Positions 7,854 through 16,379 of a stretch of 64,000 nucleotides of DNA are shown here, piece by piece (the stretch's first letter is position 1; each line of letters starts with the position of its first letter). This DNA comes from Aeromicrobium sp. IC_218 (GTDB lineage: Bacteria > Actinomycetota > Actinomycetes > Propionibacteriales > Nocardioidaceae): the NCBI RefSeq assembly GCF_004336805.1, contig NZ_SJXM01000002.1:248001-312000 (forward strand), written 5' to 3'. A program made the position numbers and the translations under genes. The notes under the pieces are model-generated. The model was not told the DNA's origin and ran no database searches. It worked only from the letters and a program-made list of their open reading frames with translations.

Positions 7854-8579
7854 ATGAGCGATGACACCGACGTCCGCGAGCTCCCCGACGGTCCCGCCGA
7901 CGAGCACGGCCTGACCCCGCGGCAGCGACGCGTCCTGGAGTTCCTGCGCGAGCAGATCAGCGACCGCGGCTACCCGCCGAGCATGCGCGAGATCGGTGCG
8001 GCGGTCGGCCTGGTCAGCACCTCGTCGGTCTCGCACCAGCTCAAGTCGCTCGAGCGCCTCGGCTACATCCGGCGCGACCCGAACCGTCCGCGCGCGCTCG
8101 AGGTGTTCGCGCCCGGCGGGGCCGTCCGTCCCACCGCCCCGGTCCCCGCGCCGGCCGTCGTCGAGGACGTCGTCGACGAGACCGGCTCACGCGACGAGCG
8201 TCCCGACGCCACGTACGTGCCGATGGTCGGCAAGATCGCGGCCGGCGGACCGATCCTGGCCGAGGAGCGCGTCGAGGACGTCTTCCCGCTCCCGAAGTCG
8301 CTCGTCGGCGACGGCACGCTCTTCCTGCTCGAGGTGCAGGGCGACTCGATGATCGACGCGGCGATCTGCAGCGGCGACTACGTCGTGGTCCGCCAGCAGC
8401 CGGTCGCCGAGAACGGCGAGATCGTCGCCGCGATGCTCGACGGCGAGGCCACGGTCAAGACCTTCCAGCGCAAGGACGGCAAGGTCTGGCTGCTGCCGCA
8501 CAACGACGACTACTCCCCCATCGACGGCACCCACGCCACGATCCTGGGCAAGGTCACCGCGGTCCTGCGCCGCGTCTGA
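7854..8579 (+). CDS. lexA: LexA SOS repressor
   Basis: A 241-residue LexA. The N-terminal winged helix (about residues 20-85) binds SOS boxes. The C-terminal S24 peptidase-like domain holds the self-cleavage site Ala130-Gly131 and the catalytic dyad Ser165 (GDSM) and Lys202 (ATVK). RecA filaments on damaged DNA trigger cleavage and derepression. A LexA box overlaps its own promoter, and further boxes serve the divergent LysM gene and recA at 29306-29321. The linker between domains is longer and more acidic than in E. coli LexA (202 residues), as is usual in actinobacteria. The start follows directly from a leaderless-type promoter. Confidence 0.97.
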   Translation: MSDDTDVRELPDGPADEHGLTPRQRRVLEFLREQISDRGYPPSMREIGAAVGLVSTSSVSHQLKSLERLGYIRRDPNRPRALEVFAPGGAVRPTAPVPAPAVVEDVVDETGSRDERPDATYVPMVGKIAAGGPILAEERVEDVFPLPKSLVGDGTLFLLEVQGDSMIDAAICSGDYVVVRQQPVAENGEIVAAMLDGEATVKTFQRKDGKVWLLPHNDDYSPIDGTHATILGKVTAVLRRV

Positions 8580-8582
8580 CGC

Positions 8583-9539
8583 TCAGTCGCGCGCGGCCTC
8601 CCAGGCCGAGGCCACCATCTGCTCGACGGTGTGGCGCATCGTCCAGCCGAGGTCGCGCGCGGCCAGCTTCCCGGACGCCACGATGCGTGCCGGGTCGCCG
8701 GGGCGCCGGGGCACCACCTCGGGGTCGACGTCCGTGCCGGTCACCGCGGCGAACGCGCTCATGATCTGCCGCACCGACACGCCGTCGCCGCTGCCGAGGT
8801 TGTAGACGGGCTCCAGCGGCTCGCCGGCCACCAGCCGGCGGGCCGCGGCCACGTGCGCCTCGGCCAGGTCGGCCACGTGCACGTAGTCACGCACGCAGGT
8901 GCCGTCCGGCGTCGGGTAGTCGTCGCCGTAGATGCGCGGTCGCCGGCCCTCGCGGAGTGCCTTGATCACCAGCGGGAACAGGTTGTGCGGGCTGCTGTCG
9001 TACAGGTCCGGTGTCGCCGACCCGACGACGTTGAAGTAGCGCAGCGAGGTGTGGGTCAGCGACGACGCGCGCCCGAGGTCGCGCAGCAGCCACTCGCCGA
9101 CCAGCTTGGACTCCCCGTAGGGCGACTCCGGCGTCGTGGGGGTCTGCTCGGTCACCAGGTCGACGTCCGGCGTGCCGTAGACGGCGGCGCTGGAGGAGAA
9201 CACCACCCGGTCGACCCCGGCGGCCTCCATCGCGGTCAGCAGGCTGGCCGTGCCCTGCACGTTCTGCTCGTAGGTGTGCAGCGGGCGCTCCACGGAGACC
9301 CCGGCGTACTTGAACGCGGCCAGGTGGACGACACCCTCCACCTCGTGGGCGGTCATGAACCGTTCGAGGGTCGCGGTGTCGAGCACGGACGTCTCGGCGA
9401 ACGGGACGTCGTCGGGGACGAACTCACGGTGCCCGCTCGACAGGTCGTCCACGACGACCACGTCGAGCCCGGCCTCCCCGAACGCGCGCACCACGTGCGA
9501 CCCGATGTACCCGGCACCACCCGTCACCAAGAACGTCAT
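8583..9539 (-). CDS. galE: UDP-glucose 4-epimerase
   Basis: A 318-residue short-chain dehydrogenase/reductase of the extended GalE type. The NAD-binding motif GGAGYIGS is at residues 7-14, the catalytic Tyr141-x3-Lys145 sits in SPYGESK, and serines lie around 115-117. It interconverts UDP-glucose and UDP-galactose, supplying galactose for wall or capsule polymers or for the Leloir pathway. The gene is convergent with lexA with only 3 nt between the stops, leaving no room for a separate terminator. TAGGCT ends 6 nt upstream of the ATG, so the message is probably leaderless. A related UDP-sugar epimerase specificity cannot be excluded. Confidence 0.9.
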   Translation of the reverse strand: MTFLVTGGAGYIGSHVVRAFGEAGLDVVVVDDLSSGHREFVPDDVPFAETSVLDTATLERFMTAHEVEGVVHLAAFKYAGVSVERPLHTYEQNVQGTASLLTAMEAAGVDRVVFSSSAAVYGTPDVDLVTEQTPTTPESPYGESKLVGEWLLRDLGRASSLTHTSLRYFNVVGSATPDLYDSSPHNLFPLVIKALREGRRPRIYGDDYPTPDGTCVRDYVHVADLAEAHVAAARRLVAGEPLEPVYNLGSGDGVSVRQIMSAFAAVTGTDVDPEVVPRRPGDPARIVASGKLAARDLGWTMRHTVEQMVASAWEAARD

Positions 9540-9545
9540 GCCGCC

Positions 9546-9551
9546 AGCCTA
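9546..9551 (-). promoter_or_regulatory. galE -10 hexamer (leaderless type)
   Basis: TAGGCT on the minus strand lies 6 nt before the galE ATG, and there is no Shine-Dalgarno. Confidence 0.5.
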
Positions 9552-9552
9552 G

Positions 9553-11517
9553 TCAGCGGGCCGCAGCGCCCTCCGTGGCGGCGGCGTCGAGCCGGCGCAA
9601 CGACTGCCGGACGACCTGCGGGTCGGTGGTGCGCCACATGGGCGGCAGCGAGGCGGCCAGGAAGCCCCCGTAGCGGGCGGTGGCGATGCGCGGGTCGAGG
9701 ATCGCCACGACGCCACGGTCGGTCGACCGGCGGATGAGCCGGCCGGCGCCCTGGGCGAGCAGCAGCCCGGCGTGCGTGGCCGCCACCGACATGAAGCCGT
9801 TGCCGCCGCGCTTCTCGACCAGCCGCTGGCGGGCGCTCATCAGCGGGTCGTCCGGACGCGGGAACGGGATGCGGTCGATGAGCACCAGCTGGAGCGTGTC
9901 GCCGGGCAGGTCGACGCCCTGCCACAGGCTCAGGGTGCCGAACAGGCACGTGGTCGGCTCGTCGGCGAACCGCCGCTGCAGGTCGCTCAGCTGGGCGTCG
10001 CCCTGGCACAGGATCTCCAGGTCCGGCAGCCGCTCGCGCGTGGCCTCGGCGGCGCGCTCGGCCGCGCGGCGCGACGAGAAGAGCCCCAGCGTCCGTCCAC
10101 CTGCGGCCTCGACCAGCTCGGCGATCTCGTCGAGCTGGGCGTCGACGAGGCCGTCGCGTCCGGGCACGGGCAGGTGCTTGGCGACGTACAGGACGCCCTG
10201 GCGGCCGTAGTCGAACGGCGACCCGACGTCGAGGCTGCGCCACGGCAGCACCTCGTCACCCGGGACCAGTCCCAGGCCCCGGGCGGCGGAGTCGAACGTG
10301 CCGCCGACGGTCAGCGTCGCGCTGGTCAGGACGACCGTCTTGGCGCTGAACAGCTTGTCGCGGAGGCTGAACGCGACGTCGAGCGGAGCCACGTGCAGCT
10401 GCGGCCCGCCACGGCCGGGGCCGTCGCTGACCCACAGCACCTCGGTGTCGCCCTTGCCAGCCATGCGCTCAGCGATGCGGCGCACCTCGGTGACGTGGGC
10501 CTGCGCCTGCTGCTTGCCGGGGTCGACCTCGTCGTCCTTGGCCGACGGCTTCTCGCGCGGGAACGCCGACAGGCACGCCCGGGCGGCGTCGCGGACGTTC
10601 TCCAGCGCCATCTGCAGGTGCTCGGGGGTGGCGTCGATGCGTCCGGCCTCGACGTGGGCCAGCGCCTCGGACAACGCGTCGGCCGCTTCGGTGAGGTCGT
10701 CGGCCTCGTTCCCGTCGACGTGGTTGCGGGCCCGGCGGGCGGCGCGCTCGACGAGCACCGGGCCGAGCTCGGCCGTGGACGCCTGGGTGACGCGGGCGGC
10801 GAGCTCGTGCGCCTCGTCGACGACGACCGCGTCGTGGTCGGGCAGCATCGGGACGCCGTCGACCGCGTCGATGGCCAGCATCGCGTGGTTGGTGACCACG
10901 ACGTGGGCGTTCCACGCCTCGGCGCGGGCGCGCTCGGCGAAGCACTCCTCGGCGTACGGGCACCGGCTGGCGCCCAGGCACTCGCGGTGGTTGACACTCA
11001 CCGCGCGCCAGGCGCGCTCGGAGTGGCGGGGTGCGGCGTCACGGTCGCCGACGCCTCGGGCCGAGGACTCCTCCTCGGCCCACTCGCGCAGGGCCACGAC
11101 CTCCGAGCCGAGCGTGCCCTCGGGCACTTCGACGAGGACGCCCTGGTCGTCGGGCGCGCCCTCGCGGACGCGGTGCAGGCAGGCGTAGTTCGAACGTCCC
11201 TTGACCACGGCGTACCGGGGCACCGTCTCCATGGTCGACGCGGCCGCCTCGGCGAGGGCCGGCAGGTCACGCTCGACGAGCTGGTGCTGCAGCGCCAGCG
11301 TCGCCGTGGCGACCACGACGCGACCCTCGTGCAGCAGGCTCGGCACCAGGTAGCCGAGCGACTTTCCGGTGCCGGTGCCGGCCTGGACGAGCAGGTGCTC
11401 ACCGTCGCCGAGCGACTGCGCGACCGCCTCGGCCATGGCGACCTGGCCGGGCCGCTCGGCTCCCCCGACCGCGTCGACGGCAGCCTGCAGCACGGTCTTC
11501 ACGTCGGGGGTGGGCAC
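9553..11517 (-). CDS. dinG: DinG/XPD-type ATP-dependent DNA helicase
   Basis: A 654-residue superfamily 2 helicase. Walker A AGTGTGKS lies at residues 46-53 and the DEAH box near residue 233. Cysteines near residue 113 and in CLGASRCPYAEEC (about 180-192) could form the 4Fe-4S cluster of the DinG/XPD family. The C-terminal half carries the second RecA-like domain with QGVDLPGD and the Q-x-x-G-R-x-I-R motif (QGAGRLIRR). These enzymes unwind 5'-3' and act on R-loops, D-loops or G-quadruplexes during repair. No LexA box is visible upstream, so SOS control like that of E. coli dinG is not supported. TAGGCT lies 6 nt before the GTG start, suggesting a leaderless transcript. Confidence 0.9.
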   Translation of the reverse strand: MPTPDVKTVLQAAVDAVGGAERPGQVAMAEAVAQSLGDGEHLLVQAGTGTGKSLGYLVPSLLHEGRVVVATATLALQHQLVERDLPALAEAAASTMETVPRYAVVKGRSNYACLHRVREGAPDDQGVLVEVPEGTLGSEVVALREWAEEESSARGVGDRDAAPRHSERAWRAVSVNHRECLGASRCPYAEECFAERARAEAWNAHVVVTNHAMLAIDAVDGVPMLPDHDAVVVDEAHELAARVTQASTAELGPVLVERAARRARNHVDGNEADDLTEAADALSEALAHVEAGRIDATPEHLQMALENVRDAARACLSAFPREKPSAKDDEVDPGKQQAQAHVTEVRRIAERMAGKGDTEVLWVSDGPGRGGPQLHVAPLDVAFSLRDKLFSAKTVVLTSATLTVGGTFDSAARGLGLVPGDEVLPWRSLDVGSPFDYGRQGVLYVAKHLPVPGRDGLVDAQLDEIAELVEAAGGRTLGLFSSRRAAERAAEATRERLPDLEILCQGDAQLSDLQRRFADEPTTCLFGTLSLWQGVDLPGDTLQLVLIDRIPFPRPDDPLMSARQRLVEKRGGNGFMSVAATHAGLLLAQGAGRLIRRSTDRGVVAILDPRIATARYGGFLAASLPPMWRTTDPQVVRQSLRRLDAAATEGAAAR

Positions 11518-11523
11518 GGGTCG

Positions 11524-11529
11524 AGCCTA
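11524..11529 (-). promoter_or_regulatory. dinG -10 hexamer (leaderless type)
   Basis: TAGGCT on the minus strand ends 6 nt before the GTG start of the helicase gene. Confidence 0.5.
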
Positions 11530-11588
11530 GTCGCCGGACGCCGTGGCCCCGACCGCCCGGTCCACAACCGGTCCGCGCCCGCCAGCGG

Positions 11589-12974
11589 CTACCGGGCGTA
11601 CTCGGACAGCGCGTGGGCCAGCTCGGGGTTCACCCGGGCCTGGACGTGCGTGCCGTCGCCTTCGTGCTCGAGCGCCTCGATCTCGCCCTCGGTGTGGATG
11701 CGGCCCAGCAGGTCGCCCCGGTCGTAGGGCAGCACCACGTCCACGTGCTCCGCGGGCCGCGGAAGGTCGGCCTCGATCGCCGCCAGCAGCTCGTCGATGC
11801 CCTCGCCGGTGCGGGCGCTCACCACCACGGAGTGCGGCTCGCTGGCCAGGATGCGCTTGAGCACCAGCGGGTCGGCCGCGTCCGCCTTGTTGATGACCAC
11901 GATCTCGGGCACCTGCAGGGCGTCCACGTCGGCGAACACCGAGCGGACGGCGGCCAGCTGTCCGGCCGGGTCCGGGTGCGAGCCGTCGACGACGTGCAGC
12001 ACCAGGTCGGCGTCGGCGACCTCCTCCAGGGTCGAGCGGAACGCCTCGACCAGCTGGTGGGGCAGGTGCCGGACGAAGCCGACCGTGTCGGACAGCGTGT
12101 AGACGCGGCCGTCGGACGTCTGGTTGCGCCGCGTGGTCGGGTCGAGGGTGGCGAACAGCGCGTCCTCGACCAGCACGCCCGCACCGGTCAGCCGGTTGAG
12201 CAGGCTCGACTTGCCCGCGTTTGTGTAGCCGGCGATGACGACGGCCGGCACCGCGTTGCGCTTGCGGTTCGCCCGCTTCGTGTCGCGGGTCGTGCGCAGG
12301 CCCTCGAGCTCGCGGCGCAGCTTGGCCATCTTGGCCTGGATGCGACGGCGGTCGGTCTCGAGCTTCGTCTCACCGGGTCCGCGGCCACCGATGCCCTCGC
12401 CGCCGGCGGCGCGTCCGCCGGCCTGGCGCGACAGGTTGCCGCCCCATCCGCGCAGGCGCTGGGTCTGGTACTGCAGCTGGGCGAGCTCGACCTGCGCCTT
12501 GCCCTCGGCGCTCTTCGCGTGCTGGGCGAAGATGTCGAGGATCAGCGCGACGCGGTCGACGACCTTGACGTTGGTGCGGTCCTCCAGGTTGCGCATCTGG
12601 CTGGGCGCGAGCTCGCCGTCGCAGATGATGGTGTCGGCGCCGGTCGCCTGCACGGCGGCCTTGAGCTCCTCGACCTTGCCGCTGCCGATGTAGGTGGCGG
12701 CGTCGGGCTTCTGCCGGCGCTGCATCAGCGCGTCCAGCACCTCGGAGCCGGCCGTCTCGGCGAGCAGCTTGAGCTCGGCGAGCGAGTTCTCGGCGTCCTC
12801 GGCGCTGCCCTCGGTCCAGACGCCGACCAGCACGACGCGCTCCAGGCGCAGCTGGCGGTACTCGACCTCGGTGATGTCCTCGAGCTCGGTGCGCAGTCCG
12901 CCCACGCGGCGCAGGGAGTTGCGCTCCTCCAGCTCCAGGTCCTCGGTGCCCAGCTCTTCGTCGTGCTCAGCCAC
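11589..12974 (-). CDS. hflX: GTPase HflX
   Basis: A 461-residue HflX. The N-terminal HflX domain with a glycine-rich linker (GGRGPGETKLE) precedes a coiled segment and the GTPase domain: G1 GYTNAGKS near residue 249, G3 DTVGF and G4 NKAD. HflX binds the 50S subunit, splits stalled ribosomes and aids recovery from heat or antibiotic stress. It is the last gene of a minus-strand run miaA-dapF-hflX; its start overlaps the dapF stop by 8 nt, so translation is probably coupled. The acidic N-terminal extension before residue 35 is typical of actinobacterial HflX. Confidence 0.95.
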   Translation of the reverse strand: MAEHDEELGTEDLELEERNSLRRVGGLRTELEDITEVEYRQLRLERVVLVGVWTEGSAEDAENSLAELKLLAETAGSEVLDALMQRRQKPDAATYIGSGKVEELKAAVQATGADTIICDGELAPSQMRNLEDRTNVKVVDRVALILDIFAQHAKSAEGKAQVELAQLQYQTQRLRGWGGNLSRQAGGRAAGGEGIGGRGPGETKLETDRRRIQAKMAKLRRELEGLRTTRDTKRANRKRNAVPAVVIAGYTNAGKSSLLNRLTGAGVLVEDALFATLDPTTRRNQTSDGRVYTLSDTVGFVRHLPHQLVEAFRSTLEEVADADLVLHVVDGSHPDPAGQLAAVRSVFADVDALQVPEIVVINKADAADPLVLKRILASEPHSVVVSARTGEGIDELLAAIEADLPRPAEHVDVVLPYDRGDLLGRIHTEGEIEALEHEGDGTHVQARVNPELAHALSEYAR

Positions 12975-13800
12975 GCAACCACTCCATCTCGCCCTCGGCG
13001 ACGATCTCGGCGGGGCCGGTCAGGACGACACGGCCCTCAGGGGTCCAGGTCACGTCGAGGCGTCCGCCGGGGACGTCGACGCGGTAGGTGGCCGGCAGCG
13101 CGACGCCGTCGGCCGACATGCTGGCGACCGCGGCCGCGCAGGCCCCGGTGCCGCAGGAGCGGGTCTCGCCCGACCCGCGCTCGTGCACGCGCATCGCCAC
13201 GTGCTGCGGGCCGCGACGCGCGACCAGCTCGATGTTGACGCCGTGCGGGTAGACCGCGTGGTCGTAGCCCGGCTCGTCCAGCAGGGTGCCGGCGTCGTCG
13301 AGGCTGGCGACCTGGGCGACCGCGTGCGGGTTGCCGGTGTGCACCTCGTCGGCCTCGAACGTCCGGCCCTCGACCGTCACCTTGGAGACGCCGCCGAGCT
13401 CCGGCACCCCCATGTCGACGCTGATCGCGTCGCCGTCGAAGGTGACGGTCTTGATGCCGTCACGGGTGCCGACGGGCAGCGGCCGGTCGGTGTCGACGAG
13501 CTCGCGGTCGGCCAGGTAGCGCGCGAACACGCGCACCCCGTTGCCGCACATCTCGCTGACCGAGCCGTCGGCGTTGCGGTAGTCCATGAACCACTCGGCC
13601 ACGTCCTGTCCGTCACCGGCCTCGCCGACCGCGGACGTGCGGACGACGCGCAGCACGCCGTCGGCGCCCAGGCCCCGGCGGCGGTCGCACAGCGCGGCCA
13701 CGAACGCGGGATCGAGGTCGCCGTGCACGGTGCCGTCGGCGTCGGGCAGCAGCACGAAGTCGTTCTCGGTGCCGTGGCCCTTGGCCCAGGAAAAGGTCAT
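12967..13800 (-). CDS. dapF: Diaminopimelate epimerase
   Basis: A 277-residue DapF converting LL- to meso-diaminopimelate, the last step before lysine and the cross-linking residue of many peptidoglycans. Both catalytic cysteines are present in their motifs: EMCGNGVRVF (Cys about 84) and SCGTGACAA (Cys about 214). The ATG at 13800 overlaps the miaA stop by 4 nt (ATGA), and the gene overlaps hflX downstream by 8 nt, forming a tight miaA-dapF-hflX operon. The reading frame stays open upstream across miaA, but the conserved N-terminus (SWAKGHGTENDFV) begins here. Other lysine-pathway genes in the window are dapA and dapB. Confidence 0.96.
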   Translation of the reverse strand: MTFSWAKGHGTENDFVLLPDADGTVHGDLDPAFVAALCDRRRGLGADGVLRVVRTSAVGEAGDGQDVAEWFMDYRNADGSVSEMCGNGVRVFARYLADRELVDTDRPLPVGTRDGIKTVTFDGDAISVDMGVPELGGVSKVTVEGRTFEADEVHTGNPHAVAQVASLDDAGTLLDEPGYDHAVYPHGVNIELVARRGPQHVAMRVHERGSGETRSCGTGACAAAVASMSADGVALPATYRVDVPGGRLDVTWTPEGRVVLTGPAEIVAEGEMEWLRG

Positions 13801-14702
13801 GCCTTCCAGTCTACGAGCCGTTCCGCATGCCCGCCGAGATCCACGGCGTCGTGCGGCAGCCACCGGATGCGCGGGTCCTTGCGGAACCACCGCTCCTGGC
13901 GCCGGGCGAACTTGCGGGTGCCGGTGACGGTCTGCTCGCGAGCCTCGTCCTCGGTGATCTCCCCGGCCAGGAACGCCAGCACCTGCTGGTAGCCGAGCGC
14001 GCGGCTCGCGGTGGGCGACCCGGCCAGTCCCGCGGGCAGCAACGACCGCACCTCGTCGACGAGCCCGTCCGTCCACATGCGGTCGACCCGGCGGGTGATG
14101 CGCTCGTCCAGGACGTCGCGGGGCACGTCCAGGCCGACCATGACCACGTCGTCGTACACGTGCTCGTAGCCGGGCATGGTCGCGGTGAACGACCCGGTCA
14201 TCTCGACCACCTCGAGTGCTCGCACGAGACGGCGCCCGTTGGTCGGCAGGATCTGCGCGGCCGCGTCGGGGTCGCGCTCGGCGAGCAGCGCGTGGAGGTG
14301 CTCGGGGCCGCGGGTGGCCAGCTCGGCGTCCCAGCGGGCGCGGACGTCCGGGTCGGTGCCGGGGAACTCGAGCGGGTCGAGCACGGCACGCACGTAGAGC
14401 GCCGACCCGCCGGCCAGCACCGGCACGACGCCGCGGTCGTGGCAGTCGGCGACCGCGGCGCGGGCCAGGTGCTGGAACTCCGCGACCGACGCGGTCTCGG
14501 TGACGTCCATGACGTCGATGAGGTGGTGCGGGACGCCGCGGCGCTCGGCGAGCGGCGTCTTCGCCGTGCCGACGTCCATCCCGCGGTAGACCTGGTAGGC
14601 GTCGACGTTGACGATCTCGCCGCCCAGCCGCACCGAGAGGTCGATCGCCAGGTCCGACTTCCCCGACGCGGTGGGGCCGACGACGGCGACGACGGGAGGC
14701 AT
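13797..14702 (-). CDS. miaA: tRNA dimethylallyltransferase
   Basis: A 301-residue MiaA that transfers a dimethylallyl group to N6 of A37 in tRNAs reading UNN codons. The P-loop GPTASGKS is at residues 9-16, followed by the DAYQVYRGMDVGTAKP-like region and the tRNA-binding core. Its product is the substrate of MiaB, encoded at 18605-20077. The start at 14702 has GGGAGG about 8 nt upstream. Upstream continuation of the frame runs over the antitoxin gene on the other strand and lacks family similarity. First gene of the miaA-dapF-hflX operon. Confidence 0.96.
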   Translation of the reverse strand: MPPVVAVVGPTASGKSDLAIDLSVRLGGEIVNVDAYQVYRGMDVGTAKTPLAERRGVPHHLIDVMDVTETASVAEFQHLARAAVADCHDRGVVPVLAGGSALYVRAVLDPLEFPGTDPDVRARWDAELATRGPEHLHALLAERDPDAAAQILPTNGRRLVRALEVVEMTGSFTATMPGYEHVYDDVVMVGLDVPRDVLDERITRRVDRMWTDGLVDEVRSLLPAGLAGSPTASRALGYQQVLAFLAGEITEDEAREQTVTGTRKFARRQERWFRKDPRIRWLPHDAVDLGGHAERLVDWKA

Positions 14703-14775
14703 GGCTGGATCCTCCCAGATACGTTGACGGGACAGGCGCGGCGCCCGGCCGCGCCCGATCCCCCCGGAGGTCCTC

Positions 14776-15024
14776 ATGGGTCTGTTCGACAAGGTCCGCA
14801 AGCACGCCCCCGAGCTGAGGAGCAAGGCCACGGAGCTGGCGTCCACCCACCACGACAAGATCGACGGCGCGATCGACAAGGCCTCGCAGGCCGCGAGCCG
14901 CGCCACGAAGGGCAAGTACGACGACCGCATCACCGGCGCCGCTGGCAAGGCGAAGGACGGCGTCGACAAGCTCGGCCAGCAGCACCGCGGCGACGGCCCC
15001 GACGGCCGCGTCGCCCCGCGCTGA
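14776..15024 (+). CDS. MT0933-like antitoxin family protein (orphan)
   Basis: An 82-residue, highly charged, probably helical protein that starts GLFDKVRKHAPE and continues with Lys/Asp/Ala-rich heptad-like repeats (KIDGAIDKASQAA). It matches the MT0933-like antitoxin family (Rv0909 of M. tuberculosis). In M. tuberculosis the partner toxin is the adjacent Rv0910, an SRPBCC protein; no such gene flanks this one, since miaA is divergent and a dioxygenase-like gene is convergent. It may therefore have another role, such as a stress or chaperone-like protein. GGAGG lies 5 nt before the ATG. Two tandem hairpins follow the stop. Confidence 0.75.
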   Translation: MGLFDKVRKHAPELRSKATELASTHHDKIDGAIDKASQAASRATKGKYDDRITGAAGKAKDGVDKLGQQHRGDGPDGRVAPR

Positions 15025-15048
15025 GTCACCTGGTTAAGCCGCCCGGTG

Positions 15049-15080
15049 GTCGGTCTACCTGGTTGACCAGGTAAACCGAC
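15049..15080. terminator. Hairpin 1 after the antitoxin gene
   Basis: Arms of 15 nt (15049-15063 and 15066-15080) pair with one mismatch around TG. The core TACCTGGT-TG-ACCAGGTA is a perfect palindrome. Confidence 0.55.
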
Positions 15081-15117
15081 AGGAGCCAGGGAAGTTCTCC
15101 TGGCTCCTGTCAGTTTT
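15078..15117 (+). terminator. Hairpin 2 with T-tract after the antitoxin gene
   Basis: Perfect 13-nt arms (15078-15090 and 15099-15111) enclose GAAGTTCT and are followed by CAGTTTT. It is a classical intrinsic terminator for the plus-strand gene and may also serve the convergent gene ending at 15166. Confidence 0.75.
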
Positions 15118-15165
15118 CCTGGCGTCTGGAGCGCGGGGCGTCTGGGGCGCGGGGCGGACGCCCGC

Positions 15166-15804
15166 TCAGGACGTGCTGACGCTCCAGCGGGCGACGAGGT
15201 AGCCGACGCCGAACGGCGCCTCGTACGCCACCAGCTCGCCCTCGACCTCGTGCCCGGACGTCGCCCGGCCGAGCGCGCACAGTGCCGGTGCGCCGTGGCA
15301 CCAGAGCTCGGCGGCCTCATCGAGGTCGAGCGTGGCGAGCCGCGCGGCGTCGCCCGAGGCCAGCGCCTCGGCGAGACCGTGGTCGAACGGCACGGCGCGG
15401 ACGTCCTCGTAGCCCGGCGACGTCGTGTCACGGGTGGCGGTGCCGTCGGCCACGACCAGCAGCGCCACGCCGTCCTCCAGCGCCGGGGTCGCCGACGTGT
15501 AGGTGCGCGCACCGGTCCAGCCGGCCGCGTCGAGCAGCCAGGCTCCGACGGTGTGGCCGAGCGGGAGCCCCAGCGCGTCTCCCCCGGCACGGACGTCCAC
15601 GCCCCACGAGGCGAGCGTGCCGCCGGCGGACTCGTCCCGGTCGTGGCCCTCGGACGCCAGCACGACGACGCGCGTCGCGTCCTTCACGACGGACCGGACG
15701 ACGTCCAGGCACGTCACGCGCAGACCGGCGAGCGGATCCTGTCCCCCGCCCAGGCCGGGGACGAGCAGCGGCGCCGACGGCACCACCGCGACGGGGACCG
15801 TCAC
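15166..15804 (-). CDS. Class III extradiol dioxygenase subunit B-like protein
   Basis: A 212-residue conserved actinobacterial protein that resembles the catalytic fold of class III extradiol ring-cleavage dioxygenases (LigB) and the MEMO-like proteins. It opens with VAVVPSAPLLVPGLGG and contains VVVLASEGHDRDES and LWCHGAPALCALG. The usual LigB iron ligands are not clearly conserved, so enzymatic activity is doubtful. Orthologues sit near miaA/dapF in other actinobacteria. The GTG start overlaps the stop of the HhH-GPD gene by 4 nt, so the two are translated together. True function unknown. Confidence 0.65.
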   Translation of the reverse strand: MTVPVAVVPSAPLLVPGLGGGQDPLAGLRVTCLDVVRSVVKDATRVVVLASEGHDRDESAGGTLASWGVDVRAGGDALGLPLGHTVGAWLLDAAGWTGARTYTSATPALEDGVALLVVADGTATRDTTSPGYEDVRAVPFDHGLAEALASGDAARLATLDLDEAAELWCHGAPALCALGRATSGHEVEGELVAYEAPFGVGYLVARWSVSTS

Positions 15805-16358
15805 TTCGCGGCCGCCTTCTTCTCCTTCTTGTAGGCGCGCACCTTCTGCAGCGAGTCGGCGTCGACGACGTCGGCGACCGAGCGGTACCCGGGCTGCGCG
15901 TAGTCGCCGGCGGCCTCCTGCCAGCCCTCGGGCTGCACGCCCTTCTGCTTGGCCAGCAGCGCGAGCAGGATCTTCGCCTTCTGCTCGCCGAATCCGGGCA
16001 GGGCCTTGATCCGCTTGAGCAGGTCCTTGCCGCTGGACGCCTCGGTCCACAGCCGCGTCACGTCGCCGTCGTGCTCGTCGACGACGATCCGCGCCAGGGC
16101 CTGGATGCGTCCGGCCATGGAGCGGGCGTAGCGGTGCACGGCCGGGGGCTCGGCGCACAGGTCGGCGAACGACTCCGCGTCCGCGTCGGCGATGGCGGCG
16201 GGGTCGAGGCTGCCGAACCGCTCACGCAGTCGCGCCGGACCCGAGAACGCGCGCTCCATCGGGAACTGCTGGTCCAGCAGCATGCCCATCACGAGCGCGA
16301 ACGGGTCGTCGGTCAGCAGCTGGTCGGCCTCGGTGTCACCGGTGATCGCGATTGCCAT
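15801..16358 (-). CDS. HhH-GPD-type base-excision repair protein
   Basis: A 185-residue protein of the actinobacterial HhH-GPD DNA repair family. A helix-hairpin-helix is visible around LLKRIKALPGFGEQKAK, the DNA-backbone-binding element of this glycosylase superfamily, and the C-terminus is lysine-rich (YKKEKKAAAK). It is shorter than MutY or Nth and has no Fe-S cysteine cluster, so the lesion recognised is unknown. ATG at 16358 is preferred over an ATG three codons upstream because CAGGAT lies exactly 7 nt before it, resembling the leaderless promoters seen elsewhere here. It is followed by the overlapping dioxygenase-like gene. Confidence 0.75.
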   Translation of the reverse strand: MAIAITGDTEADQLLTDDPFALVMGMLLDQQFPMERAFSGPARLRERFGSLDPAAIADADAESFADLCAEPPAVHRYARSMAGRIQALARIVVDEHDGDVTRLWTEASSGKDLLKRIKALPGFGEQKAKILLALLAKQKGVQPEGWQEAAGDYAQPGYRSVADVVDADSLQKVRAYKKEKKAAAK

Positions 16359-16379
16359 GACGCCCATCCTGCCGGACGT

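Noticed and set aside
11400-11530. LexA control of the DinG-type helicase
   Set aside because: By analogy with E. coli dinG I looked for a CGAAC-N4-GTTCG site near the start and saw none.
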